From positions 1 to 64,000 of the forward strand of contig NZ_JARXIA010000010.1 of assembly GCF_031127875.1 (NCBI RefSeq): DNA of 64,000 nucleotides, written 5' to 3'. The notes under the pieces were generated by a model. That model was given only the letters and a program-made list of their open reading frames with translations. It ran no database searches and was not told the origin of the DNA. Each line of letters opens with the position of its first letter. Position 1 is the stretch's first letter. Below are positions 16,559 to 26,296 of the stretch, one piece after another. A program made the translations under genes and the position numbers. Source of the stretch: Pelagicoccus sp. SDUM812005 (GTDB lineage Bacteria > Verrucomicrobiota > Verrucomicrobiia > Opitutales > Opitutaceae).

Positions 16559-19500
16559 ATGGATTTCGCAAGAGTTTCTATACAAAAGCCGGTTTTGACC
16601 TGGCTTTTGATTCTATCCTCGTTGCTTGGTGGGTACTGGGGATTCCAAAATGTTGGTCGCCTAGAGGACCCAGCGTTCACGATTAAGGAGGCTGTGCTCT
16701 TTACTTCCTATCCGGGCGCGAGCGCCGAGGAGGTGGAGCGTGAGGTTACCGACAAGATCGAAGCCGCGATCCAACGCCTGGACATGGTTAAGGAGATACG
16801 TTCGCAGTCTTACGCGGGGCGTTCCGTAATACAAGTGGAGTTGTTCGGTACCGCCGGACCGGACGTGATTCCGCAGATTTGGGACGAGCTACGCCGAAAA
16901 GTAGGCGACGTCCAAGCCATGCTGCCGCCGGGGGCGGGGCCGACGTTGGTCGATGACGACTTTGGGGATGTCTACGGTTTGCTCTACGCGGTCAACAGTT
17001 CGCAAATCGAGCACGCGGATTTGCATCGCTATGTGAAACGGCTGAAGACTCAGCTAATGCAGGTGCAAGATGTGGCGGATGTTCAAATTCTCGGCGACAT
17101 CGGGGAAGAGCTGCATATCGATGTTTCGCCCGAGCAGCTGGCGACTTTCGGCATCGGTCCTCAAGAACTGTTAAGTGGTATCGTTACCCAAAACGCGGTG
17201 ACCGATGCGGGGGGATTTCAAGTTGGAGGGCGCTTCGCTCGTCTGCAGCCGACAGGCATGTACCGCGATGTCGACGATTTGGCGGACCTGCCTATTGGGC
17301 GAAAGGCGGGCGAGGCGTATTTGAAGCTTGGTGACGTATCGGAAGTAAGCCGCGGCTACGAAGAGCGTCCCACTCGAATTGTTCGTTACAATGGAAACGA
17401 CACGATTCTCCTAGGTGTCGCTGGGCGTCCGAAGGTCAACATAGTTGAAGTAGGGTATCGAGTTGAGGATAGGATCAACGAGCTCGAAACCGAACGTCCG
17501 CTTGGCGTCGAAATTTCGCCGATTTACCAGCAGCATTCGGTCGTAGACGAGTCAGTGAACGGTTTCGTGCTCAATCTGGCCCTTTCGGTCCTGATCGTTG
17601 TGGGCGTTCTATTTATTTTTATGGGATGGCGGTCTGGATTGATCGTCGGAGTTGTGCTGTTTCTCTCGGTGGCTGCTACTGTATTCGGAATGAAGATACT
17701 GGGTATCGAGATGGAGCGTATATCGCTCGGCGCCTTGATCATCGCCATGGGAATGCTGGTCGATAACGCGATTGTGGTTGCAGAAGGGATGCTGGTACGC
17801 GTTCAGCGTGGTATCAGCAAAATCGAAGCGGCCAGCGAAGCGGTGCGTTCGACTTGGCTACCCTTGCTGGGCGCCACAGTTGTGGGGATCTTAGCTTTCT
17901 CTGGTATCGGTCTCTCGAGTGATGCGACAGGGGAATTCACTTTTTCGCTTTTCGTCGTGGTTACCGTCTCGCTCTTGCTTAGCTGGGTGTTTGCCGTCAC
18001 TGTAACGCCGCTCCTTGGCAACTACATTCTTGAGAAGCCGAAAGCGCAAACCGAGAGCGTCGATCCGTACAAAGGCGTATTGTACGCGGTCTATCGATTT
18101 GTACTCAAATTAACCCTACGCTTCAAGCTGGTTACGGTTCTGATTCTAACCTTCATGACTCTAGGGAGCTTGGTTGGATTCAGTAAAGTGAAGCAGAGCT
18201 TCTTTCCTGATTCGAATACACCTATCTTTTATCTCAATGCCTGGCAGCCTTACGGTGCAGATATTCGGGCGACTGATGAAATCGCTCGCGAGGTTGAGCA
18301 ATTGCTATTGGAAGACGAGCGAATCGAATCGGTTGCCACCTTGGTAGGAGCCGGGGCTCAACGCTTCATGTTGGTCTATGCGCCGGAACTGCCGGATCCA
18401 AGCTACGTGCAATTCATCGTCCGAACTCGCGCTGTAGAAGATATCGATGCGATCATCGAGGAGTATGTTCCAAAGGTGGAGAAGTCGCATCCCGATCTCT
18501 TCGTCAAAACCGATCGTGTAAGGCTTGGGCCCGGAGGTGGCGCGAAAATCGAAGCCCGTATTATCGGTTCCGATGCGGAGCGCTTGCGGGAAATCGCAGG
18601 CGAGGTACAAGCGGTGCTTAGCCAAGATGACGAGCTGGAGGCGATTCGCACAAACTGGCGGGAGTTGGAGCCAACCTTGCGTCCGCATTTCGATACCGAA
18701 CGCGCTCAGTTGCAGGGCTTGTCGCGTGAAGACTTTATAGCTCAGCTGAAGATGTTGAGCGAAGGGTCGGTCTTTGGAATGTACCGCGAGAACGATGAAC
18801 TGCTTCCGATCCGCGTCCGACTGCCGCAGGCGGATCGAGAGAATCCGGATGAGCTTTCCCAGCGCTTGATCTGGAGCCCGGGCCGGAGTGGTTGGGTACC
18901 GATGGAAAGTGTCGTTTCTAGTATCGAACTGGTTAGCGAGGAAGGTTTGATTCACCGGAAGAACCGGGAGCGTACCTTGACGGTTCAGGCAGAACCTGTG
19001 GCGGGCGTTCTTGCGAGCGCCGCGTTCGCGAGAAATCGTCCTCTGGTTGAAGCCATAGAGTTGCCTGATGGATACAGACTTGAATGGGGTGGAGAATATG
19101 AAAGTTCTACCGACGCCCAGAAGGCGCTCTTTGCGGGATTGCCTGTCGGTTACCTCGGAATGCTCATAATCGTGATTCTGCTGTTCGGGAAAGTGCGTCA
19201 ACCGATTGTCGTTTGGAGTGTCGTGCCAATGTCTGTGATCGGCGTGACCTGGGGACTGCTAGGGACTGGAGTCGCTTTCGGTTTCATGGCTCTACTAGGA
19301 ATCATAAGTCTGACTGGGATGCTTTTGAAAAACAGCATCGTGCTCGTCGACGAAATCGATGCCCGAATTACAAGCGGACAGGCACGTTATGACGCGTTGG
19401 TAGAAGCCAGCGTGAGTCGGGCGCGGCCAGTTGTTTTAGCTTCGGTTACGACCATTCTCGGAATGGCTCCGCTCGTGTTCGATGCGTTTTTCATCGGCAT

Positions 19501-19615
19501 GGCGATAACCATCATGGCGGGCTTGGCCTTTGCCACCTTGCTTACATTGGTCGTAGTACCGGCGGTCTACTCGATTCTCTTCCGTATCCGGGAGACCGAG
19601 AGGGGATCAGCTTAA
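16559..19615 (+). CDS. RND efflux inner-membrane pump (AcrB/HAE family)
   Basis: Proton-driven efflux transporter of about 1018 aa, normal family length. The ATG at MDFARV is chosen over an upstream TTG because a strong GGAGGAG (16543-16549) lies 9 bases before it. The N-terminal helix, large periplasmic loop (PGASAEEVEREVTDKIE), TM4 motif MGMLVDNAIVVAEG with a conserved Asp, and the second loop and TM bundle are all present. VDNA rather than VDDA in TM4 indicates a subgroup distinct from AcrB itself. Substrate is unknown; the local TetR regulator suggests induction by a toxic compound. Confidence 0.95.
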   Translation: MDFARVSIQKPVLTWLLILSSLLGGYWGFQNVGRLEDPAFTIKEAVLFTSYPGASAEEVEREVTDKIEAAIQRLDMVKEIRSQSYAGRSVIQVELFGTAGPDVIPQIWDELRRKVGDVQAMLPPGAGPTLVDDDFGDVYGLLYAVNSSQIEHADLHRYVKRLKTQLMQVQDVADVQILGDIGEELHIDVSPEQLATFGIGPQELLSGIVTQNAVTDAGGFQVGGRFARLQPTGMYRDVDDLADLPIGRKAGEAYLKLGDVSEVSRGYEERPTRIVRYNGNDTILLGVAGRPKVNIVEVGYRVEDRINELETERPLGVEISPIYQQHSVVDESVNGFVLNLALSVLIVVGVLFIFMGWRSGLIVGVVLFLSVAATVFGMKILGIEMERISLGALIIAMGMLVDNAIVVAEGMLVRVQRGISKIEAASEAVRSTWLPLLGATVVGILAFSGIGLSSDATGEFTFSLFVVVTVSLLLSWVFAVTVTPLLGNYILEKPKAQTESVDPYKGVLYAVYRFVLKLTLRFKLVTVLILTFMTLGSLVGFSKVKQSFFPDSNTPIFYLNAWQPYGADIRATDEIAREVEQLLLEDERIESVATLVGAGAQRFMLVYAPELPDPSYVQFIVRTRAVEDIDAIIEEYVPKVEKSHPDLFVKTDRVRLGPGGGAKIEARIIGSDAERLREIAGEVQAVLSQDDELEAIRTNWRELEPTLRPHFDTERAQLQGLSREDFIAQLKMLSEGSVFGMYRENDELLPIRVRLPQADRENPDELSQRLIWSPGRSGWVPMESVVSSIELVSEEGLIHRKNRERTLTVQAEPVAGVLASAAFARNRPLVEAIELPDGYRLEWGGEYESSTDAQKALFAGLPVGYLGMLIIVILLFGKVRQPIVVWSVVPMSVIGVTWGLLGTGVAFGFMALLGIISLTGMLLKNSIVLVDEIDARITSGQARYDALVEASVSRARPVVLASVTTILGMAPLVFDAFFIGMAITIMAGLAFATLLTLVVVPAVYSILFRIRETERGSA

Positions 19616-19639
19616 TCTTTAAGAGAGGAGTTTCTCAAG

Positions 19640-20950
19640 ATGAAGAATTTAGATCTAATTGGAATGTTGCTGCTTGCGACGCTTGTATTGTCGCAAGCAG
19701 TCGTGGGGAGTGAAAAACGTGTTCTTTCGCTAGAGTCCGCTCTGATGGAGGTGGAGAATACCAATTTAAGTTTGCTCGCAGCCCGTGAAGGGCTGGAGCA
19801 GGCGGTGGAAGGGGTAAGGCGGGCACGCGCTGGCTTGCTTCCAACTGTAACGGCGGTAGCAGGCCAGTCCCGCAACCAGTCGGTCACGGTAGGACTCGGG
19901 TTGGAGCAATTTGGCATTTCTCGTCAAAGTGATCCGTTTAGTCGGTTCAACGCTGGAGTGACGGTGGATCTTCCCTTGGTCGACCTTGCCAGCATTGCTG
20001 CGTACCGTGAATCAAGGTATGTGAACGAGATTTCTGAATACGAGTATCAGGCAGTCCTTGAGGATATTAAATTGGCTGTGGCTGAAACCTATGTGGGCGT
20101 GCTGCGAGCGCGGCGCGCTTTGGAACTCGGGCATGAAGCCTTGGCGCGAGCGGAAGAGTTACGCGATATCACACAAAATCGGGTCGATGCTGGAGCGGCG
20201 AACCGAATCGATTTGATGCGCGCTAAGTTGGAAGTCAGCAGCGCGAAACAAGTTGTGGTGTCGCGGGAGACGACAGTCTTTGAAAGCGAGCATCTCTTGA
20301 AGCTATTGCTCGATATGGATTTGGGTACTGCATTGGAGCTGTTGCCTGTGAAGTCTGCTGGGCTCCCTCCCGCAACGTTTCAGGACTATAAAGCGATACT
20401 GCTAAAGAGGGAGGACTATCTCGCACGATTGACCGAAGAGGATCGTGCTCGGTTGTTGGTCAAGGCAGCCGGCTGGCAGCGTTTGCCATCGCTCAACGCG
20501 TATGGAGATTATGGATATGTGAGCGAGGAGGCCTTCGATGGGGAAGAGGAAGAGGACTGGGCAGTGGGAATAGCGCTTTCAGTACCGCTTTTTGAAGGTG
20601 GAAAGAACAAGGCGGACAAGGCGATGGCCCGGTCGAATCTCGCTGCTGTTGAAGTGCGTTTACGGGAGGTTGAGCAGCAAGTAAGGAATGAAGTAGATGT
20701 TTCAAGCCGGCGTTTGCAAGAGGCGGAATCGAGGCTAGGACTAGCTGAGGAAACATTCGCTTTAGCGCGAGCTACCTTCGACTACGCATTGGATCGATTC
20801 CAAAACGGTGTCGGAGATAATCGCGAGCTAATCGAGGCTCAGCTTGGTTTAGCATCTGCGGAAACGAATAGGACTGAAGCGCAACTTTTATTAGAGTTGG
20901 GGAGATTGCGCTACGCGAGCGCTACAGGAGAGCTTGAGATCGCTCTGTAA
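19640..20950 (+). CDS. TolC-family outer-membrane efflux protein
   Basis: 436-aa outer membrane factor with a signal peptide (about 1-24) and two long coiled-coil/TolC repeats (VENTNLSLLAAREGLEQAVEGV and the C-terminal ARSNLAAVEVRLREVEQQVRN). A GAGAGGAG ribosome-binding site precedes the start. It is the third gene of the efflux operon, 24 bp after the pump, and should form the exit duct with the two upstream products. Confidence 0.92.
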   Translation: MKNLDLIGMLLLATLVLSQAVVGSEKRVLSLESALMEVENTNLSLLAAREGLEQAVEGVRRARAGLLPTVTAVAGQSRNQSVTVGLGLEQFGISRQSDPFSRFNAGVTVDLPLVDLASIAAYRESRYVNEISEYEYQAVLEDIKLAVAETYVGVLRARRALELGHEALARAEELRDITQNRVDAGAANRIDLMRAKLEVSSAKQVVVSRETTVFESEHLLKLLLDMDLGTALELLPVKSAGLPPATFQDYKAILLKREDYLARLTEEDRARLLVKAAGWQRLPSLNAYGDYGYVSEEAFDGEEEEDWAVGIALSVPLFEGGKNKADKAMARSNLAAVEVRLREVEQQVRNEVDVSSRRLQEAESRLGLAEETFALARATFDYALDRFQNGVGDNRELIEAQLGLASAETNRTEAQLLLELGRLRYASATGELEIAL

Positions 20951-21071
20951 AGTTGGATGAATCCGTTTATCTCACTTGGAACTTCGCGATCCAGGTGGAT
21001 GATCGCTACGGAAGGGTAGGCGATAGCATGGGATTCGCCTTCTCTACAAAGCGAAAGGGGCGCGGTTTTAA

Positions 21072-23399
21072 TTAGGGGGCGAAGGTGTCGGTGCGGAAGG
21101 GGTAGGCGGGGAGTCCGGCGGCGTTGACGAGATTGACCTCGGGTTTGCCGGCGAAGGCGTAGCGCACGTAGCGTGGTTGCTTGACCTTGGGAGAGCTGAG
21201 GACGACGGTTTCCCCTTCGATCCTAGCGTCGGCTTGTATCCACTTTCCGGATTTGTCGGCAATCCAGAAGCCAGCGGGCGCTTTGCCGTCGGTGGTTGTG
21301 AGGCCTTGGGCGTGCTCGAAGGTGAGGACGAGCTGCTTTCCTTTTCGGCTGCTTTTCTGAAGGGTCGGGCCTTGGGCTTCGATGTCTTGGCCGAGGGTGT
21401 CGCGGGCGGCGAGAAGAGCGAGGCGCTGGCCGATGGGGAGCTTGTCCTTGGGGTGGATGTTTTTGACGTCGCCGAGATCGATGGTGTTGGCGACGCTGGT
21501 GTGGGGAAGTTCGAGCGCTTTGAGCTGGGACTCGCGCATCCAAGCCCAGGAGTGGGCGTTGGGGCTTAGCTCGTCCTGGCCCGGCTGGGGGTCAAGCAGC
21601 TTTCCGTATCCGGGGAGCATGACGATGAGGAAGTGGAGGTCGTCGCTCTGCCATTCCTGGCGGTAGCGTTGTATCCACTTTTTAAGGGTGTCGCCGTATT
21701 TGAGCATGCCAGAGTTTCGCGAGAACCAGGGCTCTTCGATCATGCCGTGCACGGATTGGGTATTGCGTTCGCCTTGGTACCAGACGATGCCGCGGCAAGC
21801 GTAGGGAGCGAGCGGGGCCATCATGGCATTGTAGAGTATATTGGATTGGCGGCGCAGGAAGACGTCGTCCTGACGGCTCCAGGGGCGAGGGCCGTCGAGG
21901 ATGGCTTGGATGCGGGACTTGGTTTCGGAGTCGGCGTCGAACTCGTCCATCATCGTTTTGAAGTGGGGGACGCTCCGGGTTAGGTCGCGGGGCATCCAGG
22001 CTTCGAGGGAGGAGGAGCCCCAGGAGGTTTGTATGATGCCGACGGGTACGCCTGCATGTTGTTCGAGATAATAGGCGAAGGCGGCTGCTACGGCGCTTTC
22101 GGGGCGGGCGCTGGCCCAATTGCCTTCGCAGAACTCTTGTTCTTCGAAGGCGACGGCATTGGCGACCTTGAAGCTGCGCACGGGGGCTTCGGAGAAGTCG
22201 AGGGCGGCGATTTCCGGAATTCCCTTGGCTCCCATTTGCATGTTGGATTGGCCGGAGCAAATCCAGACGTCTCCGACGAGTACGTCGTTGACTACGATGG
22301 CTTCGAAGGGGGCGTCGGTCGAGACGGTGAGGGAGCTGAGAAAGGCGCTTGCCGGACTTGGTTCGAGGCTGAGGATCCATTTGCCGCGGGCGTCGGCTTG
22401 GGTGGTTTTTCGTTGCTGCTGGAATGCGACGGTGACTTTCGAGCCCGGCTTGGCCAGTCCCCAGACGGGGAGATCTTGGTCGCGTTGGAGGACCATGTGG
22501 TCAGTGAAGGGGGAAGCGAGGCGCAGGCTGAGGGGAGCGTTCGCGTCGGGAAGGTAGCCGTATTCGCGCAGGAAGGACACGGTTCTTTCCATGCTCTGGT
22601 GGTAGGCGCTTGTATCCTTGCTTTTAGGACGGAAGAACTTGCCGTTGAAGAAGCCGTGGCCTTTGCCTTCGAAGGGCATGAGTTCGCAGTCGTTGCCTGC
22701 TTCTTGCATGAGGCGGGCGAAGCGTTCCGCGTTTTCGTAAGGTACGGTGGTGTCGGCGGTACCGTGGAATACGAGGGTGGGAACGATGCCGGGGCGTACG
22801 TGGTGGGCGGGCGAGATTTCAAATTTGCGCGCTTCGCCGACCCGACTGACTCCGTAACCCTTTTCGGTGGTATCGATGACGGGGTTGAAGAGAACCATGG
22901 CGTTGGGGACGGAGGAGATGGAGAGGTCCTCGCCTGGCTCGTCGTAGCCTGCGATAACGCCCGTGCAGGCGGCGACATGTCCGCCAGCGGACCCGCCGGA
23001 GGCGATGACTTGCTCGGGGTCGATGCCGAGACGGGCGGCGTTTTGGCGAATCCAGCGTACGGCGGATTTTCCGTCGGCCACGGCTTCGAAGGGGGAAGTG
23101 CCTTGGCGGCTCTTGACGCGGTAGTCGGCGGAGATGGCGACCATGCCGAGGTCGGCGAGGTGCTGGGCTTGCTCGTAGAACTGGGCGGGGGTGCCGCTAT
23201 TCCAGCCGCCGCCGAAGAAGAATACGATGGCGGGGCGCTGGTCTTGGGAGTCGTGTCCTGGCGGGGTGAATACGTGGAGTTCTAGTTCGGTGTCGCCGAC
23301 GGTTTTATAGACGTGGCTCTCGTTTGGTTCGAAGGCGGACGCGACGAGGGTCGCGGCGAGCGCTGTGAGCAAGGCAAAGGTATTTTTTAGGGCAATCAT
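21072..23399 (-). CDS. Bifunctional secreted esterase: alpha/beta hydrolase fused to SASA-type acetylesterase
   Basis: A 775-aa two-domain carbohydrate esterase. After a signal peptide (about 1-22) the first domain (about 30-285) is an alpha/beta hydrolase with GGGW (63-66), GGSAGG nucleophile Ser137 and plausible Asp216 and His248. The second (about 288-775) is a sialate O-acetylesterase/SGNH domain with GQSNM at 383-387 and GIVWYQGERN. Both catalytic centres look intact. Separate versions of both enzymes occur in the 1.3-14.3 kb cluster, so this gene joins two activities that work on the same kind of substrate. Confidence 0.9.
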   Translation of the reverse strand: MIALKNTFALLTALAATLVASAFEPNESHVYKTVGDTELELHVFTPPGHDSQDQRPAIVFFFGGGWNSGTPAQFYEQAQHLADLGMVAISADYRVKSRQGTSPFEAVADGKSAVRWIRQNAARLGIDPEQVIASGGSAGGHVAACTGVIAGYDEPGEDLSISSVPNAMVLFNPVIDTTEKGYGVSRVGEARKFEISPAHHVRPGIVPTLVFHGTADTTVPYENAERFARLMQEAGNDCELMPFEGKGHGFFNGKFFRPKSKDTSAYHQSMERTVSFLREYGYLPDANAPLSLRLASPFTDHMVLQRDQDLPVWGLAKPGSKVTVAFQQQRKTTQADARGKWILSLEPSPASAFLSSLTVSTDAPFEAIVVNDVLVGDVWICSGQSNMQMGAKGIPEIAALDFSEAPVRSFKVANAVAFEEQEFCEGNWASARPESAVAAAFAYYLEQHAGVPVGIIQTSWGSSSLEAWMPRDLTRSVPHFKTMMDEFDADSETKSRIQAILDGPRPWSRQDDVFLRRQSNILYNAMMAPLAPYACRGIVWYQGERNTQSVHGMIEEPWFSRNSGMLKYGDTLKKWIQRYRQEWQSDDLHFLIVMLPGYGKLLDPQPGQDELSPNAHSWAWMRESQLKALELPHTSVANTIDLGDVKNIHPKDKLPIGQRLALLAARDTLGQDIEAQGPTLQKSSRKGKQLVLTFEHAQGLTTTDGKAPAGFWIADKSGKWIQADARIEGETVVLSSPKVKQPRYVRYAFAGKPEVNLVNAAGLPAYPFRTDTFAP

Positions 23400-23475
23400 A
23401 AGGGGGATTCTTGACTAAACTCACAACGCTCGTTCCTCGCGTGGATCCTTTCGCCTGGCAGCAAGCGAGGATCCT

Positions 23476-23497
23476 ACTGCGTCGGCTAGGACGCAGT
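23476..23497. promoter_or_regulatory. Intergenic hairpin between beta-helix and bifunctional esterase genes
   Basis: ACTGCGTC (23476-23483) pairs perfectly with GACGCAGT (23490-23497) across a GGCTAG loop. No T-run follows on either strand, so it is more likely an mRNA-processing or stability element, or a partial attenuator, than a terminator. Confidence 0.4.
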
Positions 23498-23530
23498 GTG
23501 ACGTCGAACGATGGATACGTTCGCTGGGAG

Positions 23531-24919
23531 TTATTTGACTGGGTCGGAGAAGTCGACGGAGTCGGGGTGTGGAGGTTGGGCAAGGTTGCTGGATACGATC
23601 GGGCTTTGGGTTTCGTTGATGAGGGTGATGTTCTTGGCCTCTTCGGGAAGGATGGGCGAGGACATTTCGGCGTGGGCGGGCATGCCGTAGCCGAGCATGA
23701 TGGGGAGTTCGGGCAGCGGGCCTTCGGGTTCCCAGCGGGTGAGCTTCACGCGGTGGTTTTCGCCGGAAATGGTGGCGAGGGAGTGGACCGTGTAGTCGGA
23801 GCCTTGGCCGGCCACTTCGAGTTCGACGTCGGCGTTGGCGCCGCGCCAGAGGTAGAGGAGGGGGCCGTGCTTGATGTCGCCGCGGCACTTGCGGGTGACG
23901 ATGTTCCCATTAATGAGGAGGAAGGCTCGTTCGGCTCCGAGCGAGGTGCAGTTGGTAAGGGTCGTCTTCTCGGCGCCGTCTTCCGGTCCGATGATTTCGA
24001 AGCCGGCCCGCGTGTTGATGGCGGTGCAGTTAATGAGAGTGGTCTTGCCGGTCTTTTGTTTGCGTGGTCCGCCGCTTCCGTAGGTGCGGAAGCCGTCTTC
24101 GGTAAGGCTTTTTCGGTAGCCCGGAGTGATCTTGAACTGACCGGACCGGTTTTCGTAGACGGACTTGAAATCGACTTCCGCAGCGGGACCCTCGCTGTCG
24201 CGCAGCATGTCGCTAGTAGAGCGGTTGATGCCTTCGGCGTAGCAGTCTTCGATGAGGGTGTTGTGGGCGCCTTGCACGTAGAAGCAATGTCCGAAGGCGC
24301 GGCTGATGACGCGGCAGCGTCGGAGGGTGGTGTGGTCGCCGCCTACCATGAGGCCGCTGTGCTTCTCGAGACGCGTGATGCGGCTGTGCCCTTTGCCGAG
24401 CAGGTCGCCGTATCCATAGGGCTGTGACCCGTGCACGAAGAGGGATACGTCTTCCAAGGTGTTGTGATCTCCCCAAACGGTAAGCGCGGTGCCGTTGCAG
24501 CCCTGTTGCGGGCCGTTGTAGCGAATCGTGAGGCCGTTTATCTTGTTGCGATGGCCGTTTATGAAAAAGAAGCGGTGGTAGGCGATGAGGCTGATTTCGT
24601 CGAAGAGGCCGGTATCGATTTCGATCGTGACGCCGTCGAGATGGTAGGTGTTGTCGCTGCCGCTGAAAGTGAGGACGGGATTGGGGGGACGCTTGTCGAA
24701 GCTGTAGTCGAGGTTTTTTCCCACGGCAGCGATGCGTTCCGGAGTGAGGTAGTCGCGCACTTTGTAGGTGCCGGGGGCCATGGTGATTTCGTTGCCGTCC
24801 TGTGAGGCGAGCTCCATGAGCTCTTCTAAGCTGGAAATGGAGTGCGAGGCGGCTTGGGCGCTGAGGGCGGCGACTGCGAGGCCGATGACGGCGCTGATAA
24901 TTCGGTAACTTAGCTTCAT
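23531..24919 (-). CDS. Secreted right-handed parallel beta-helix protein (paralogue of the 7.1-8.5 kb protein)
   Basis: A 462-aa protein with a signal peptide (about 1-24) and many beta-helix rungs (NKINGLTIRYNG, NTLEDVSLFVHG, TTLRRCRVIS, TLIEDCYAEG, TTLINCTAINT). It has nearly the same length as its paralogue and shares the blocks GSQPYGYGDLLGKGHS, RLEKHS, FGH, NRSTSD and LTEDGFRTYGSG. The strict conservation of Lys, His, Arg and Asp residues in exposed motifs hints at a shared active site. Family and substrate are not assigned. It is divergent from an Asp-box lipoprotein gene. Confidence 0.8.
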   Translation of the reverse strand: MKLSYRIISAVIGLAVAALSAQAASHSISSLEELMELASQDGNEITMAPGTYKVRDYLTPERIAAVGKNLDYSFDKRPPNPVLTFSGSDNTYHLDGVTIEIDTGLFDEISLIAYHRFFFINGHRNKINGLTIRYNGPQQGCNGTALTVWGDHNTLEDVSLFVHGSQPYGYGDLLGKGHSRITRLEKHSGLMVGGDHTTLRRCRVISRAFGHCFYVQGAHNTLIEDCYAEGINRSTSDMLRDSEGPAAEVDFKSVYENRSGQFKITPGYRKSLTEDGFRTYGSGGPRKQKTGKTTLINCTAINTRAGFEIIGPEDGAEKTTLTNCTSLGAERAFLLINGNIVTRKCRGDIKHGPLLYLWRGANADVELEVAGQGSDYTVHSLATISGENHRVKLTRWEPEGPLPELPIMLGYGMPAHAEMSSPILPEEAKNITLINETQSPIVSSNLAQPPHPDSVDFSDPVK

Positions 24920-25005
24920 CTTATTTTCGGGGGAGTTCTGTATTATGCAGGAAAAGTACGCGTTTGCATATCCCCTATCTATGTAGGGCGCCTATGGAGA
25001 CGCGC

Positions 25006-25019
25006 CTTACACTGGTAAG
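25006..25019. promoter_or_regulatory. Palindromic element CTTACACTGGTAAG
   Basis: CTTAC-ACTG-GTAAG is a perfect 5-bp inverted repeat between the divergent beta-helix and Asp-box genes. The same TTACACTGG word occurs at 44957 and 53779, both also upstream of genes. It is preceded by CCCTATCTATGTAG (24974-24986), which resembles the 19-bp element of the fucan promoters. Confidence 0.4.
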
Positions 25020-25090
25020 CAGCGAACGATCGGTCTGCAAAACGCGCCGCGGGTTTGTCTTTCGCGTCATTTCCCTCTGAGTTGCTTGCC

Positions 25091-26230
25091 ATGACTGTTG
25101 AGAATACCCCTAAGCTTCTTTCCTGCCTCGCCGCTTCGACCCTGGCCTTCCTGCTGGCCGCCTGCACGCCCTCCGAGGAGGCGGCAGTCGGGTATGTCGA
25201 GCCAGGTGTCGAGGCGCCGCTTTCGATTTCGGACGCGGCGCCGGGACGGTTTCCCGAGGTCTCGATCGCTAACGTGTTCGAGCCGCCGGGCGAATCGAAC
25301 GTGCGTTCCTCTTTCAGGCTTGCCGAGAACGTAGCGTTGATCGGAACGGAAGAGACGGGTGACGTATTCAAAAGCTCTGACGGGGGCGAAACGTGGACGA
25401 AGCAGATCGACGGCGGGGACTTGTGGGGCTTGGACGACGTTCGCAACTACCTGCGCGCGGACGACGGAAATCTTTACATCACGACTTCGGAGCCGGCCCT
25501 CGTTTGCCGCTCGGAGGACGAAGGCGCGAGCTGGGAGGTGCTGGCCCGTCCCCAGTCCTCGCGCACGGTGGGGATCGTGCAGCTCGATAACGGGGACCTG
25601 CTGGTTGGCTTGCGGCGAGCGGAGCAGTTGCAGACCAGCATCGTGCGGTCGGACAATTATTTCGAGAGTTTCGAATGGGTACCGGTTTCGGACGAAAAGC
25701 CTCCGCAAAACACGACCTGCTTCCACAATTTGGGTGGGCCCAACGTCCTCGTAGGAGTCGGCTACGAAGCTTCCGGAAAAATCTACAAGTCGACGGACCA
25801 CGGCCGGACTTGGGAGAAGAAGGCCGACTATCCAGAGGCTCGGGACATGATGTGGTTTTTCGAGTCGGACGGGAAGGTGTATCTTTTGGCCTCAGGGGTG
25901 GCGACGCTCTACGTCAGCGATGACGAAGGGGAGAGCTGGCGGAAGCATCGCCAGTTTTGGGAAAAGGGTTTTCTCGGCATGGCTCAATCCTACCAGAAGG
26001 GCGGGAAGGATTACCTGCTGTTGACGGCGACGGACCAGACGAAGAAGCCGTATCGCCATGTGGTTCTGATTTCGGACGACCAGACCAAGACCTGGTACGA
26101 GTGGATCGAGCTCGACCAAGACGTGACGGGGGGAGCGAGCAACCTGGCGGTGCTCTCCGAAACGCGGATCGTAGCGGGCACGGGCAATCACTCCGCCCAA
26201 GGCAAGGCTTTTACCTTGCAGGTGGAATAG
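25091..26230 (+). CDS. Exported lipoprotein with Asp-box (BNR) beta-propeller
   Basis: A 379-aa lipoprotein (lipobox LLAAC, Cys25; the start at MTVENT gives a proper leader). Four clear Asp boxes of form S-x-D-x-G-x-T/S-W are at about 95-102, 141-148, 234-241 and 276-283, and a degenerate fifth (SDDQTKTW) is near 330. This is the fold of sialidase-like and other BNR-repeat proteins. I see no sialidase FRIP/arginine triad that would prove glycosidase activity, so it may be a glycan-binding or unassigned hydrolase. It sits beside polysaccharide-degrading genes. Confidence 0.8.
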   Translation: MTVENTPKLLSCLAASTLAFLLAACTPSEEAAVGYVEPGVEAPLSISDAAPGRFPEVSIANVFEPPGESNVRSSFRLAENVALIGTEETGDVFKSSDGGETWTKQIDGGDLWGLDDVRNYLRADDGNLYITTSEPALVCRSEDEGASWEVLARPQSSRTVGIVQLDNGDLLVGLRRAEQLQTSIVRSDNYFESFEWVPVSDEKPPQNTTCFHNLGGPNVLVGVGYEASGKIYKSTDHGRTWEKKADYPEARDMMWFFESDGKVYLLASGVATLYVSDDEGESWRKHRQFWEKGFLGMAQSYQKGGKDYLLLTATDQTKKPYRHVVLISDDQTKTWYEWIELDQDVTGGASNLAVLSETRIVAGTGNHSAQGKAFTLQVE

Positions 26231-26296
26231 ATTGGGCAGGCCGCGCGCCGATTCGGTGACAATGTCCGGCTGGCGACCTTTGCGAGGTGTTTCTGT

